Shown in pieces: positions 1 through 12,969 of a DNA stretch of 64,000 nt (the stretch's first letter is position 1; each line of letters opens with the position of its first letter). The stretch is from NCBI GenBank assembly GCA_022316685.1, contig JAKJHU010000615.1, forward strand, positions 1-64,000, read 5' to 3'. A program made the translations under genes and the position numbers. The DNA is from Progne subis subis (lineage: Eukaryota > Chordata > Aves > Passeriformes > Hirundinidae). A model generated the notes under the pieces. The model saw only the letters and a list, made by a program, of their open reading frames with translations, ran no database searches and was not told where the DNA came from.

Positions 1-306
1 TCTAAGTCTGGTTACATCAAGACAAATGAAACCAGGTCGGGAACCCAGCTCCTCCACCACTATAGTCTGTGAAAACATGATCCAGCCTGAATATTTAGTG
101 TGGTGTCTGTGCTAGGAAGAAGCATGAACAATTCTGGTAAAGTAGTGAAAATAGGAATTTGGGGTTTGGAGATTGTTTTTTTTTGTTATTATGAAATATG
201 CAAAACGGGTGAAGTTATTGCAAGCTGGATGTTTGCTGCAGTGCATTTGTGTTTCAGGATCACAAATAACTCTCTGGTTTTCGGCATTAGAAAAGAGATG
301 TCAGTG

Positions 307-341
<35 letters not shown>

Positions 342-1559
342 TAAACACCCAAGTAGCAGGGTTAAACAAAGAAAAGTTTAGGTTATTAAATAAAGTTCCA
401 ATACTTCTTACTTTCTCATGATATTTGCAGCAAGTTCTCTGGAGTAGAAAATGAAGGGAATGTGCCATGCAATTTTTCTTTAGCCTTTTTGCAATGCAAC
501 AGGGCAATCGATACAAATCTTTGCAGTAATCATATATTGATTTTCCTAGAATATAACTCCATTTAAAGCATTTTTATCCCAGGAGTGAAAGCATTGGAGG
601 CTATCAAAGGAGGAAGTAGCTTTCCTTGACCCCATCTGCAGTTCACATTGATTAACAGAGGCTAGGTAAAAAATAAATATGTGTGAGAGAGAATAAAGAA
701 GAAAGAGTCACAGAAAGGTTAATACTGGCTGGGAGAAACATAATTATAGTGCATTAGGGTTTTTGTAAAATTATTAGGTCAGGATAAGCTAACAAGTGAC
801 TTGGAGAATGTGGATTCTTCATGAAGTCAGAGCCAAATATTTCACTACCTATTTTTCACTGACTGTGCTACAAATTCAAATAATGTGGAGCTTTCTAATG
901 ATCTGCCCCTGTGCACATACAGGTATCAGGACAATGAAATTGAGTTGAAACTGGTAGGTTTTCACTTTACCCTGTAATGGAACGTCTGTTATGATATACT
1001 GGGCCTGGGACAAATTCATAGCGAGTGTGCAGAAGTGGCATTGAAAGCTTGATGAATCCATGATATTCCATTTTCATTAATTGTAAAAATGCTGCTGTTG
1101 TAGATGGTTTTTAAAAGTTGCAAAAACTCAGTAGATCTGTGTTTTATTTAATTTTATGAAACATTAAAATAGTGCAAAATTTTATTTTAATATAATTTTA
1201 GAAACACTGAAGCAAGTCTCTCTTTCATGTGCTGAATACAGTTTTTGGTTTTTAACCACTTGCTTTATTCACTGGAACTGCAGAGTAGACAATGTCACAT
1301 CTCATGTAAGTGTCACACTCTCCTAGGAGACAATAAAACCAAGGCCATATGCTGTAATTTTGGAACCAGATTTTTCTCAAAGCCAGGAATTTGGGGATTT
1401 TGTGATTCATCTTAGCTGCCCCAAAAGTCTCTGTAGCCCATCCCATGCACCTCTACACTTTCAATCTGGCAGTTTTATCTCCTCTCCTGACACTTTGGTC
1501 ATTTCCTGGCCCTTATCCTCCCTTCCCTATGTTTTTATGGCTGAAGCTAAATTCTCATA
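1..1559. other. No gene recognised
   Basis: AT-rich unique sequence with the T27 run. The small frames around 100-516 are artefacts of that run. No repeat family, splice pair or coding segment could be supported. Confidence 0.5.
311..337 (+). repeat. T27 homopolymer
   Basis: Uninterrupted T27. If it is a reverse-oriented poly(A) tail, the retroelement body would lie to its right, but nothing recognisable is there. Confidence 0.95.
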
Positions 1560-2115
1560 GATCAGCCTTTATTAAATTAAAAGGTGCATGTAGCCTCATT
1601 ATCCTTTGCGGTGTGTTGTAGTTGATACTGTTTTTTTACCAGCAGCTTCAGAGCATTTTTGCTTCAGGCAAAGCAACTACTACACATTGTCAGATAAAGT
1701 ACCTTATCTGTCAGCAGCACTCTTGCGAATTAATCATAATTCAATAGGTTTGCTAATCAAGATTTGAGATGAATGTTTTGATAGAGCAATCAGATTTGTC
1801 CAATCTATCATTACTTGACAGTTGCTTTAGGCAGAGTGCTCACTTGGCATTAGGACCTGGTTTGGATCGGTTTGTTGTGGCCCCACCAGTCAATGGCATC
1901 AGTTATTGAAGTGATGGACTTCTGCATAGATACTAATTATAGGTCTTTTTCAGTTTTGAGGGAGACTGGAGTGAAGCTGAGATCAGGCAGCTCACACCTA
2001 TCCTGTTCCACGTTATCAAAACATTTTTGAACCAGGAGTTTCGCTTTGTAATTTTTACAAATAACAAAACTGCTCCAAGCTCGTTGACAAATCTGAGACA
2101 TGATTTATGGTAGCA
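1560..2115. promoter_or_regulatory. Candidate conserved noncoding element
   Basis: High-complexity AT-rich DNA with clustered homeodomain and TALE-like words: GAATTAATCATAATTC, TGCTAATCAAGATTTG, CTTGACAGTTGC, CTTATCTGTCAGC and GAGCAATCAG. It has no repeat hallmarks and no open frame of note. The call rests on motif density and texture only. Confidence 0.25.
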
Positions 2116-3592
2116 TATGCAAACATGCTCAGGACTGAAAGGGTCATTGGAATAGAAAGGAGATAAAGTTAATATATTGTTAAATGTTACTAATATGAAT
2201 CAACTCACGTCTGATGTCACTAAAATTTGCTTTATTTTGCCTAGTTAAACATTCTTGGGGGTAATTTACAACATAGCTTGCAGCAGTTTCCTCAATTTGA
2301 AAGCAATAAATGAAGGCTTTCATTGTATATTGACATATTTTTCTTGTTAAGCAATGTTTAAAGTACTGATACAAGGTGCTGTAATAGTGGGTTAGACTGC
2401 AAGTGCAAGTTTGGTACATTGTAGTCAATAATGCATTAGTGTGGGAAAATGAAGAGGAGAATTGATGTATTTGGTTTTTTTTAACATGGGTGGAGAAGAA
2501 GGGGGAAAAAAGTCTTCAAGCATCCATGGCTAAGTACAGAGTTATTTTCCTAGCTAATGTAATTTTAGGGTATGTGTTAGTATGAACACAATATATTTGT
2601 GGACTTTGAATTTCATCATCATTTCAACACATATTCTTTCTCTCATGCTAATCTTCTGGTAAGCTTGTGGCTTTGGGGAGAGCATATACGTGGTGATGTG
2701 ATGGGAAGCCCACTGTGCACTTTCCTCTGTACAGACAGTGGCTGGAGCTGAACTTGCTCTTGTGCAGCAGAGTGAACTGCCTACTCATTACATTCTCTGG
2801 AGCTTAACACAGAGCTAAAACCTGTCTCTTACCAGTGGGATGTCAGCTCTTCTCTCTACGTACAGTTTTCTCTTTTAATAATTTGAAAACTTGAAATACA
2901 TTAGGTAAAAGAAGAAGCTAAAGAGTACTAGCTCTAATATAGATAACCAAAAATGTGCAGGCTTTACATTTTATACAGCAGAGATGAGTGTCCAAATGCC
3001 TTTACTGTCCAGTTGGAGGAGTTTAGTACAATGTCAGGGTAACTTGCATTGCTCATACGTTGGTTGCGGTGTCATTAAGTGATGAGTTCAGAAGACTATG
3101 GTATAAATACTTGTGTTCATTTGGTGCTAAATAAGCAATCTTTGCAGCCCTGCTTTGTTTGCTTTCCTGGAGCGATCTGTGAGCTCCGAAGGTTCACTAA
3201 CTTTCAGAATACCTGCACAGCGGCTTTCTAAAGTCCTGCTGCAAACACTTCTTGGAAACTGCTGGAATAAGGCTGCCAGCAGCTCTAAAGGGTATTGGCA
3301 AGTGAACTGTGTCACAGTCTAATGCTCACCTGACCTGTATTGAATCTGTGGCAGACAGTGAGGACAATAACTCCTCTCAGTAATGATCAATGAGATACTT
3401 TTCTGGTTAACTTTAGCACGAGTGGAATGCCTTCAGTATCTGCTGCTTGTCACGGAGAATGTTCCTGTGTCATCTTATAAAGCAGCACTGACTAGTAAAA
3501 AAACCCCAAAGTGATACTCAAGTGGAAGGAAAAATGAACCTCTAATTTTAACATTTTGGATGTTTTTAGTATAGCCTGCCAAATTAAAAAAT

Positions 3593-3615
3593 AAAAAAAA
3601 AAAAAAAAAAAAAAA
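3593..3615 (+). repeat. A23 homopolymer
   Basis: A23 preceded by AAATTAAAAAAT. No retroelement body was recognised upstream. Confidence 0.95.
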
Positions 3616-4377
3616 TCAAGTTTTATGACTTCTATTTTTAAAAGAATTTTTGTATTTTGCCAGTCACTGCCTGTGCTAAAAGCCAAAGTGAATATTATTT
3701 GTACTCACTGCTCATAAAATACCATAGGCCTGTTTCTGTGGAGTGATGAGAATTACATTGACTTTGCCACCACAGGATTCCTTCTAATATCCTGTCAACA
3801 TTCTCGTGCCCTGCATTTACTGCTGTGCTCAAATCCCATCTCTACCTAACATTTAAAAGGAAAAATGAAAGAGCATCTTTGCCAATACCAAACTACCTCA
3901 TTGTTTCATTTATGCACTGAACTACTGTTGATTACTTTGGATGTTTGCTCTACATGATAAACTACCTGGGTGAGATTTTTTTCTGTGCAAATTTGGATGA
4001 AGAAAGCTTTTTGATGATCAATGAAGTACCCTGTATGTAAAGTGGTTAATTAAATTTCTTTCCTTCCTTCCTTAAATTCTGCAAGTAAAAAATCACATTC
4101 TGAGGTTCTCCACTCACTCAAATCTTGGTGCCTCTGACAGCCACCTTTTGACTTAATTTTCTTCTTGATAAAATCTATCATGACACGCAAGAGTGTCTTG
4201 TTCATGTGAGATGAATGATGGTCCTTCATGCCTTACTACAATAATATGAGATTAACATAGATCAAAGATTTGCTGGAGTTAAGAGTAGGCAGTCTCTATG
4301 TACTTAATATATCTGGATTTTTTTTCTCTTTTGCTAGTTAACATATCCCAACTAATAAATAGCAATGGGTCATTCGC

Positions 4378-4397
4378 TTTTTTTTTTTTTTTTTTTT
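4378..4397 (+). repeat. T20 homopolymer
   Basis: T20 in otherwise unique AT-rich DNA. Confidence 0.95.
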
Positions 4398-5974
4398 CCT
4401 TTAGCATGCTAATAAATGTATATAAGTTGACAGTTTTATAATGGTGAAGAGATAAAAAATGTTCTCAGTAAAAAGATGCTCTGTGTGAATACTTGTGTGC
4501 ATTTCTGTTCACATGGTCATATATCTAACACCTGTGTGATCCCTCAGGCAATTCAGTCACTCATTTTTCCTGCCAATTTGCTTGCTTCATTTTGATCTAT
4601 GTTTGCTATCATTTGTCAACTGACACCTTTAGCATGTTTTCACATCAGTTGTTTTGAGAACATGAATGCTGATAATTACATCAGTGCTGCCCCATTGCAG
4701 AAGTATAGACTAGACAGTCACCTGGGACTGTTTTTAATAAGTTATTTAACAGTTATTAATTTCTGGTTTTCATGTGTTGCAAAATTGCTGGTTGCTTTAT
4801 CCATGTCACTCATGGTAGGTTAAGTGCACGTAAACAATGGGTTCAGTGTTGGAGTTTTTGGTCAGGTCTTTTCTCCAGCTGTACATCTCCTGCTCCCCTT
4901 AGATAGTTGTCAAAGACATAAAGAATAGTCTCAGGTTTCCAGTGCCTCAGTTTTTCTCAAGTTCCATAGTTTGAAGCAGAATTCCCCAGAGTTTGTGCAT
5001 GCACATGACTTCCATCTCTGCATTCCTAAATTTCCATGAAAGACCAGTCTTTTTCATGACTTGCTGAGATTCCCTAAGGGCTTCATGCAAATATTCTTAA
5101 TAGTGTCAGGTATTCCTTGTAGTTTCTGGTTTTTTTCTCATTACCATGGCAGTATCATCATCAATTTCCAGGTGCTGGTTGTTCCTTTATGTGAGAGCAG
5201 TATTCTCTCTAGGATTCACTTTTGAAAGAGAGTGTAGGTGAGATCTAGACCAAAATTGTGGTCCCCATTCATTTATGGCTCTGTGCAAACAAGATATTCC
5301 AGAGGACTCCTTGCCAAAGTTAATTTTCATTTTAGTCAACTGATTCATATGGTTTTCTTCCTTAAACCTCATGCCTTGAAAATGGAAGTGTTCAGTGCAA
5401 ACAGTAACTTGTCTTTTTGTGTATGTGGGACTAAACATTTCACCAAAATGTTGTCTTTTTATTTAGACAAAAGTCTGAAGACATGAGAAAAAAGCCAGAA
5501 ACTCATTGAAGTAGAATTACTTCACTGTAACAGAAACACATTTTGTATCTAAGCAGTAGGTGAAGCTCCTTAACACAGGCTTTAAATAAAACAAGAATTG
5601 TTCCAGTAGTGTTAAACAGTGCTACTGCTTTAAAAGAGACTTACCCCAAAGGGCTTATTACCACAATTTTCCAGTCTTTAATTTATTATGTGCTTGGTGT
5701 TTTACTACCTTTCCCAGATTTTAGTTATCTCAGCCCCACTCTTGAGTGCTGGAAGGTCAAGAGGTGCACTGCAAAGGCTGTGAGTGGAAAGACACATCAA
5801 TGCTAAAATGTTTAGACTATTTGAAATCAAGCTGCATAATTAGCATGTACCTTTGTATCTGTGCATTTCTTTATAAGTGTCTATAATAGGATTTACTATG
5901 AATTCAGTATGGGTCCATCAGGTTTTCAGACTGAAATCTAAGTGTGTGAGTTATGTGGTTATATTTCTCTTTTA

Positions 5975-6092
5975 TTTGTTTGGGTTTGTTTTGTTTTGTT
6001 TTTGTGGGTTTTTTGTGGGTTTTTTTTTGGGGGGGTTGTGGTTTTTGGGGTTTTTTTTATTGTGTTTTTTGCTTTGTTTTGTTTGGTTTTTC
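5975..6092 (+). repeat. G/T-only tract
   Basis: 84 consecutive bases (5975-6058) contain only G and T, with G runs up to seven, followed by a further GT-rich stretch. It spawns phenylalanine/glycine-rich frames on the plus strand and K/T/P-rich frames on the minus strand; none is a gene. The G runs could allow weak quadruplex formation. Confidence 0.9.
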
Positions 6093-6249
6093 TACTGAAA
6101 TTTTGTCTTTTTGGTGCCTTCGTCAAGGAGACAAGGTGATAAGGCATGCACAACAACAAAAATGCAGTCTGCAAACATCTAGATGTACATGTGTTACGGG
6201 GACACACAATTTTTTTGTTTAAAAAAAACAAATATATAAATTTTTTTTT

Positions 6250-6310
6250 TGCAGCACCTTTTATCACCAAGGATCCTGAAGTACTTTATAAAATTCTTAG
6301 CGTATGTTGG
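6250..6310. mobile_element. Ancient SINE/L2-CR1-like tail fragment
   Basis: GCAGCACCTTTTATCACCAAGG followed by ATCCTGAAGTACTTTATAAA resembles the widespread amniote repeat block CACCTTTCATC-AAGGATC-AAAGCGCTTTACAAA. It lies just after an A/T-rich stretch. Orientation is ambiguous because this block occurs in related LINE tails and SINEs in both directions. Confidence 0.35.
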
Positions 6311-9300
6311 ATCACATAGCATGCCACTAAAGTATTGGCAAATGTACAGAGAATAGTGGCCTTTAAAAGAAGGAAAATATTTTTTAAAAATGTAGATACA
6401 AAACATTATATGCTTCCAGGTCAAATGATACTGAAGTCTTCCCATCAATTTTGATGGAGTACAAAAAAAATTCAGGCTATGCCACCATTTTATATGGCAG
6501 ATTGATAAAGAAAAGCATTTTCCACTTTTCTCCCCCACCTCCCACCCAAATCTGTAGTTTTACAGGGTCATTAGTATACTGCTTATGATTTCAGATTGTA
6601 AGGAGACTTTAAAATCATCTCAGTTTAACTTCAGTTGTGTGTACTTAAATTTGCACTGTCCAGCTCCTGCCTCTGGGGAAGGGACAGGGATTGGGACAGA
6701 GGTGCAGCTGGCACCTGGAGATGGGGAGCAGGTGGGGTGGCATGATCACTTCATGGTAACACCAGTGGCGTTAACTCATTCCTAGAAAAACATATCTTTT
6801 ATCCAGAACAAATGGTCTTGGTGATGACCTCTGATGATATATAATGCATTATCATTATTAAAAATGTATTTCACTTGATTTGTTGTAATAATCACTTCTT
6901 GGAAGACAGATGAAAAATGCTCGTCTGAAAGTGCAGTGGATTTAGCTTAGCTTCGTGAAATTTGGTACCCAGTAGCAGTAGCCAGCCCAGGCATGTTTTA
7001 ACTCCTGGGAAACATCTGTGTGAAAGAGGTTTTTAATTTCTGATGTTATGGTTTTAGTTAAGAAACCTCATTTTTTTTGGCAGTGGCATGAATGAGTTTA
7101 ATTTTTATAATTAAAATACTTTGATTAATTTGTTTCCTTTCAGTGAAAACATCAACAAAATTGATTACATTTAGATATTTTTCAGTCTAAATTAAGTGGT
7201 AAATATTTTTGTAAAATGAATTCATCTGTTGTTGTTTAGAGAACATACAAGTGTAAAAGAAAGCAGGGTTAATTGTTTCTTACCCCATTGACCATCTTGC
7301 TAATATTCACCATCTCTTTGTAGCACAAGTTACAAAGTAATACTTTGTATATGTAAATACCTAATATGTATATGTATATGTAAATACCTTAAATCTGAAA
7401 ATTATGCTGGCATTCTTACAGGGCCATTTTAACTATTGCTGTGGCTTGGGAATGTTTCCAGGCCCAACCTATCTTCCTCAAAATCCCCTCCAAAGAGAAG
7501 TACTTTTAAATTATGATTAGCCTTTATCTAACACTAATGTTTAGCAGAGTGGGATGGAAGTGGAATAATTACTTAATGTCATTATTTATAATATAAAGCC
7601 AACTAGGAACCTAAGATGTGATTTTTTTTTTTTTCCCTAAATTATTCTCCTTACAAAGGCAAAGGGCAGGTGGGAATAAGGCAGCCATTGCTGTGGGAAA
7701 TATTTTAAGAAATATCCATGATTATGCTGTATCTGTTTTATTGATTTCATGCAAAATAATGGCTTCTGCTTGTTTTTAGAGAAGCTGGTTGGATGCCATA
7801 AGAAATTAATATGCTTTGGAAGGTGTCCAAAATAATAATGCCTCTTTATTTTAATACTACTTATTAAATATTCAGTAGTTAGAATAGGTGGCAGCTGAGT
7901 GTTGATTAGGGTAAGATAAATCAGAGCAAATATAATAATATAATTTGCTTGTGTTCTGCGTGGGCAAAATTTCAAGTCAATGATAAAATATAGTTAATCA
8001 GTGGATTGATTTGACCATAAAGCAGTTGTATGTTGATGCAATCAAAGCATTAAATTTGAACATTGTCATCTCTGTGTGTCTGAGATCTAGAGCCACATTG
8101 CACACCATGAATTCCCCAGTATTGATGGTAATCAAGAGAAGAGGACTTCTAATGGAGATATCCACCCTCTACAGAATGGAAAGGGTAGAAGTTCTCTAAT
8201 GAATGTGATGCAAGATGATCAAAGCAGACGTTCAAAGTACGCAGGAGCTACTGCCCCAGTCATATCTCTACTAATGGCCCTTGCTGTCTGTCTGTCACTG
8301 AACTGTAGAGAGAGGGAGGGGAAAAGTACTTCAGAGGACAAAGTGACATGGTGGGGAGATTATTTTCCCAGACACATTCATGGTATTTGAGTCCCCAAAA
8401 TCTGAAATGGTAAGTCGGAATATTAAGCAGAAATTTTAGATGTGTTACTGTTACTGAGCTGGAGGTTGTCGTTCAGGAGACTCTGAGGTCCAGGTTTAAT
8501 TCTCCAAGAAGTAGTATTTGGATGTTTATATAGACGTTAACCATACACTAACCAGAACCAAAAGCTTTGTCAGTTGTAAACAGCTGATCTTTTCCTCTTA
8601 GAAGTTGATTTTCATCAGGGGGTTTCTCATGACAAAGGAGTTGTACTGAGATTGGAGAACTTCTTTGCTTCAAAATGAAAGGATATTTGAGTCTAGGCAC
8701 AAGGGAAAATGTCTGCTCTTTGCCTCTTTAGCACCTCTCAAATCCATTGGAATATGTGTATTAGTTCTCTGAAGACTGTAAAGGCTTGGAATTGTCAGTG
8801 GCACATGTACAAATATGAGAAAAGCTGGAACTTTTTTGTGTTTTGACTGGCACTTGTGAGACATCAGCTAAGTGAAATGCAGTATGTAATGCAGTTGGTC
8901 ACTGTGAACAGTTTCCTCCTCCTTTTTTTGTGTTCATATTTTATCTACTGTAGCTTGCTCTCAGTGCTCCAAATAATCTTAAAATAAATCTGATCCTATT
9001 TGATAAGACCAACAGTTTCTTCGCATCTTCTCTCTTCAAATCCAATCAAATTCCTTATCAGCCTAAAAATAATCAGAGCAAGTCTCTTGAGAATTCCCCA
9101 CAGCCGTTACCTGACTTTGTCCAGAATATTTCCTCATCTCGTATGGAGAAGGGAGGGCCAAAAAAAATGCCAGTAGTCTGGTTTCAAAGAAAGATATCTC
9201 AGTCACTGACTGGTATTGGTCCTCCTGGGGGCTGCTTCTGTGGACAGTTACAGCAGTTGCTACTGTGGGCAAATTAAAAAAGAGAGGAAAGGCATCTAGA

Positions 9301-10974
9301 CAGGTAATTTCCTCAAAGTTTTGGTAATACACAGGAAAAAAACACATTTTAACAGGCATTTAAAAGACAGCAGTAAACAGAAATTTCCATTGCAAAGCTT
9401 TGCAATGTTTAGGGAACCAGCACTTAGGCAAATTGCACACTGGTTACATTTTTCAAGTGGCCTTGTTCTAGATACAAAACATTATGGAATTGTCACTGCC
9501 ATGTTTTCTAGTGTAAACGAAGTAATCATTCAGCAGAAAACAAAACCAAGCAAAAAGCAGGTGGTGTGGTATCCATTGCTAGGGAACAATTCTGAAGCAT
9601 GGCACAGCAGTTTAAATAAGCAGAAAACCTCTGTGGTATCTTAACCCAGTAATGCTGTATTGCATGGTTTAAGCATCTCAAATGAAGTCAGAACAAATAA
9701 AGAATGAAAAACTGTTTAACTGTATTTCTTCAAAAGCTATGCACATTATAATAGCATGTAGAACTTCATCTCTGATTGGGGTAGCAATGTATGGTGATGA
9801 ACAAATGTCCAGGTGTCTAAAATTAAATTAAATTAATGGTGCTTTCTGTAGTCACCATAAAAGAACAAGGAACTTACTCAAGGCCATTTAGTGACTTCCT
9901 GGGCATGCCAAGGAGAACCTTATATGGAGGGATGCTCCAGCTTCCTCCAGGTCAGCTCTTTGATTCATGAGCTCTGACCATAAGTGAGTGGTGCTGTTGA
10001 TGCGATGTGAATTCTTGCATTCTTACCTCTATAAAATGTAACTCAATGAAAGACATGAACTGAATGGGAAAGCTGCCATTGGACTCATGAATGCTTGTTT
10101 CCTCTTTTGGGCTCAGAAAAAACAATAGTAAGGGTCAAGTCATTTGATCAGCATTATGTGTAGTAATTTGTCTGAAACTGTGCTTTGGAAAAAAAACAAC
10201 AGAATAAGGGTGAAGGGGAAATTTTACAGTATTTTTAATAATTCATTTTAGCAGTGACATGTGACAGAAAATCTCCATTTGAGCTCATAAGCTGAAAGCT
10301 ATTTCATAGCAAAAGGAAGTGACTTGTTTGCACTGGTTTCTTAATACAGAATGCTTAAAGCGGCAGGAACACTAGTAAAACTGCATGAAATAAATACAAA
10401 TATATTGAGGGGATTTGGGAAATGCAGGTTGTGAATGAGTCTATATGAGGACAGGAATGAAACCCATAGTATTTGGGTAGCGCTTGTTTCCTTAGGCTGC
10501 AAACTGCCTTTAGGTCCTTACGCTTCTCTCATCTGCAAGTACAAAGGAGTCTGTGCGCAGGGAGGAGAGAAATGTGGCCCTTTACGATGAGTGAATTGAG
10601 AGCCTGGGTACACATAAGCACTGTTCTATTAGCACAGCTCAAGACCAAAGGTATTGCAAATTAATTGAGCAAAAGAATTTGTGTACAGTTGGCATGTCTG
10701 TTCTTACATGAATCAAAAGGAGGAATTGGACAGAGCTCCTTTTAGGAAGAAAAGAAAAACATATGTTAATTATTGTTATTGAGAGGATGTTTTTATGAGA
10801 AAAGGGGATGCTGCTTCATTAATAACTGACATGTCACACCAGTTCTGGTAGGTCTGATAGATTAAACATGAACCTCTCATTATTCAAGCAGCTGAAATGT
10901 ATTGGCTGCTTTACCCACCTAATATTTATTCCTTGCACAGTATAACTACAAAATTGACATCTTCTTTTAAAATT
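6311..10974. other. No gene recognised
   Basis: AT-rich unique DNA. At about 9113-9302 a plus-strand frame without a start reads TVTAVATVGKLKKRGKASRQ up to a CAG|GTAATT donor; there is no compatible partner. A weak SINE-like phrase (ACTTACTCAAGGCCATTTAGTGAC) lies near 9871. A small repeat of TATATGTAAATACCT lies near 7347-7388. Confidence 0.45.
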
Positions 10975-11165
10975 GTTTGGCTGTAATAAATATAAAACTT
11001 TCACTGCTGATGTAAAGCATTGCTAGCTGGCATCATTTCCGATCCCTTTTTAATTATTCTTGACACTGTGGAGAAACATCTAATATAAATCTGTAATGTG
11101 CTCTGATGACAAACTACACGGTTGGAAGACCATGTAATCTCTCCACAATTAATTAAAGTGCACAG
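10975..11165. promoter_or_regulatory. Candidate conserved noncoding element
   Basis: Just before a T23/C10 homopolymer pair lies repeat-free DNA with paired AT-core motifs (TTTTTAATTATTC, CACAATTAATTAAAG) and TGCTAGCTGGCATC. It resembles vertebrate enhancer cores. Unverified. Confidence 0.2.
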
Positions 11166-11183
11166 AGCTGGGTTTTTTTCCCC

Positions 11184-11230
11184 TTTTTTTTTTTTTTTTT
11201 TTTTTTCCCTTTATTTTCAACCCCCCCCCC
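11184..11230 (+). repeat. T23 followed by C10
   Basis: T23 at 11184-11206 is followed, after a short pyrimidine-rich spacer, by C10 at 11221-11230. It forms the right border of a candidate conserved stretch. Confidence 0.95.
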
Positions 11231-11689
11231 AGCAACCAGATGCCACTGACTGGCTCAAATAACATTGCTGTCAACTGTAAAAAATTAAGAATCCAAACCC
11301 TAAGAAAAGTACTTAAATAAAGAAACCAGATGCCAGGTTACTTTTTGATATTATAGCATACGTCTTCGTGGAAGGCACTATTGTTTAACATCTGTAGCTT
11401 TACATACTTAATTACTGACATAGCAAATCTGTTGGCAGTTTATTTCCACAAGTATCTGTCACTTCAGCAAATCCTTTTTTTCCTTTATTGAAAACTGAAC
11501 GATGCCAATCAGTGTGAATAGTTCACCAGCACGCCTAGAGCAATGAAATTAAGGAGGATTTGGTTGCTGCTTGTTCAATGGGCATAGCCTTTTGTTTTTG
11601 AATGGGTGTGAATCTGCTTCAGAAGAGCTTCAGCTCTGTGCTAGAAGCACTTAGCAGTCCTGTAAGGCTTGTGAACACATGGAGTTGAT

Positions 11690-11850
11690 CAAATGCAAAT
11701 TAATAACAATTTTTAGGCCTCATAATAATGTTGTTGTAACATTTATTGGCTGTAGTAACACTGTAGATGGAAGACAGGTTAATAAAAAAGTGCTTATTAA
11801 ATATTATTGTAGCACCATGTGAGTTCTGGTGGTGAAGTCTGTAGCCACAG
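11690..11850. promoter_or_regulatory. Candidate regulatory stretch with a POU octamer
   Basis: A perfect octamer ATGCAAAT sits in CAAATGCAAATTAATAACAATTTTTAGG, directly overlapping TAAT cores and a SOX-like AACAAT. POU, SOX and homeodomain sites in such close array are typical of neural enhancers. Unverified. Confidence 0.25.
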
Positions 11851-12244
11851 GAAGCTGCAGGTGCGGGTTAATTTGCAAGATAGCAGCAAAAGTTCAGAAC
11901 TATTAATTAACATTACGAGAAAGAATTTCATAAGCCATTTTTTGTTGATATTACGTATGAAAATATCAACTCAGATATATTATTTAACGTAGCTTTTTTG
12001 ATAGAAACGTTTGAAAAGCATTAATGTGCTTTCTGCTGCTTCTGTAACAATGGAATGAAGAGGATGATATGCTGGTGTCTGGTTTTCCTACCCGCCTGGC
12101 AGGTGTATTTAGACCAACAATGTAAAATGTTTTGGGTTCACAGTTGTTCAGAAAAACTCCACTATGCTTCATTACTTTTCAGTTAGAGTTGTTTTATTAT
12201 TAAAAAGAGTTTTTCAAGCATGACAAAATAAAGAGTTGTTGTTA

Positions 12245-12375
12245 GCAGGGCCTTTTGTGGGTGGAACGTGCGACTGCTGTGACCAGCAGGGAGTTTGCCA
12301 TCCCCATCGCCTCTGCCCCGCGCTCGCGGCTCGTCCTTTGCGCACCGGGCCGGCTGTAGGGCAGGTGTCCTGACA
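12245..12375. promoter_or_regulatory. Isolated GC/CpG islet
   Basis: Nine CpG dinucleotides fall within about 45 bases (12308-12352), including CGCGCTCGCGG and CACCGGGCCGG, in a window where CpG is otherwise rare. Two more lie near 12267-12272. It is too short for a standard CpG island. It could be a small promoter, an enhancer kept unmethylated, or a GC-rich relic of an insertion. Short frames cross it on both strands without splice support. Confidence 0.3.
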
Positions 12376-12969
12376 GTCCATCTCCTCAGGATCAGCAGCT
12401 CCACAGCTATGGAGCCGTGTGTCCCCACTATCTCAGCTGATTATGCAGTACTGAAGGCTTTGGGTGCAGCAGAAGGTCTTTAGTTCTGCCCTGTTTTGGG
12501 AGGTTTGTCTTTATGGAATAGTGGCGGTGTTTGTAAACTGTTCTCTTAACTCACAACCTCAACTTTTGATTCACATTTCACTTTATGCCATTCGCTCACT
12601 CCTCACAGGTAATATAAATCAGTAGGATCACAGTCCATTTCTTTGCTGTGTGGTGTGTTTTTTTAAAAGAAATAACTGCTATTGCTAGAGACAGAGCAGG
12701 GGTTTTTGCCACAAGACAGTTGGCACAGGTAGAACCTAAGCTGCATTACTTGTTCATGTTTCTCTTGGAGAGGAAACTCCCTTTTAGCAAACTCTACTGA
12801 CTCGTCAGCTTTCTGATTCAGCTCACAGTGCTTCCACTAAAAAGGTTTTTAAAATAGAATCAAAACTACAGTCAAAACTACAGAGCAGTTCCTAAAGGGG
12901 GAATGTGGTGGTGCAAATCCATACGAAACTGATACAAGCGATAATATTTTCTGGTTATTTTTGCCATGT

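Larger units (their letters stand above)
2116..5974. other. No gene recognised
   Basis: AT-rich unique DNA with A23 and T20 runs. A decent donor GTAG|GTGAGATC near 5236 follows an acceptor-like TATTCTCTCTAG, giving only a 25-bp segment, which is too little to call. Otherwise nothing is seen. Confidence 0.5.

Noticed and set aside
5877..6270. Several frames of 65-103 codons around a G/T-rich region
   Set aside because: Low-complexity artefacts of the G/T-only tract and adjacent A/T runs.
8372..8409. 38-bp segment with TTTTCCCAG acceptor and GTAAGTC donor
   Set aside because: In the frame that would exit in phase 2 it makes a TGA stop with the next candidate exon. The other open frame fits no partner.
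9063..9359. 98-codon minus frame overlapping a coding-like plus segment
   Set aside because: Frames on both strands cannot both be real here. Neither has a start with splice partners, so no gene was called.
12183..12483. Short frames on both strands through the GC islet
   Set aside because: GC-rich, stop-poor DNA gives open frames by composition. There is no splice or Kozak support.
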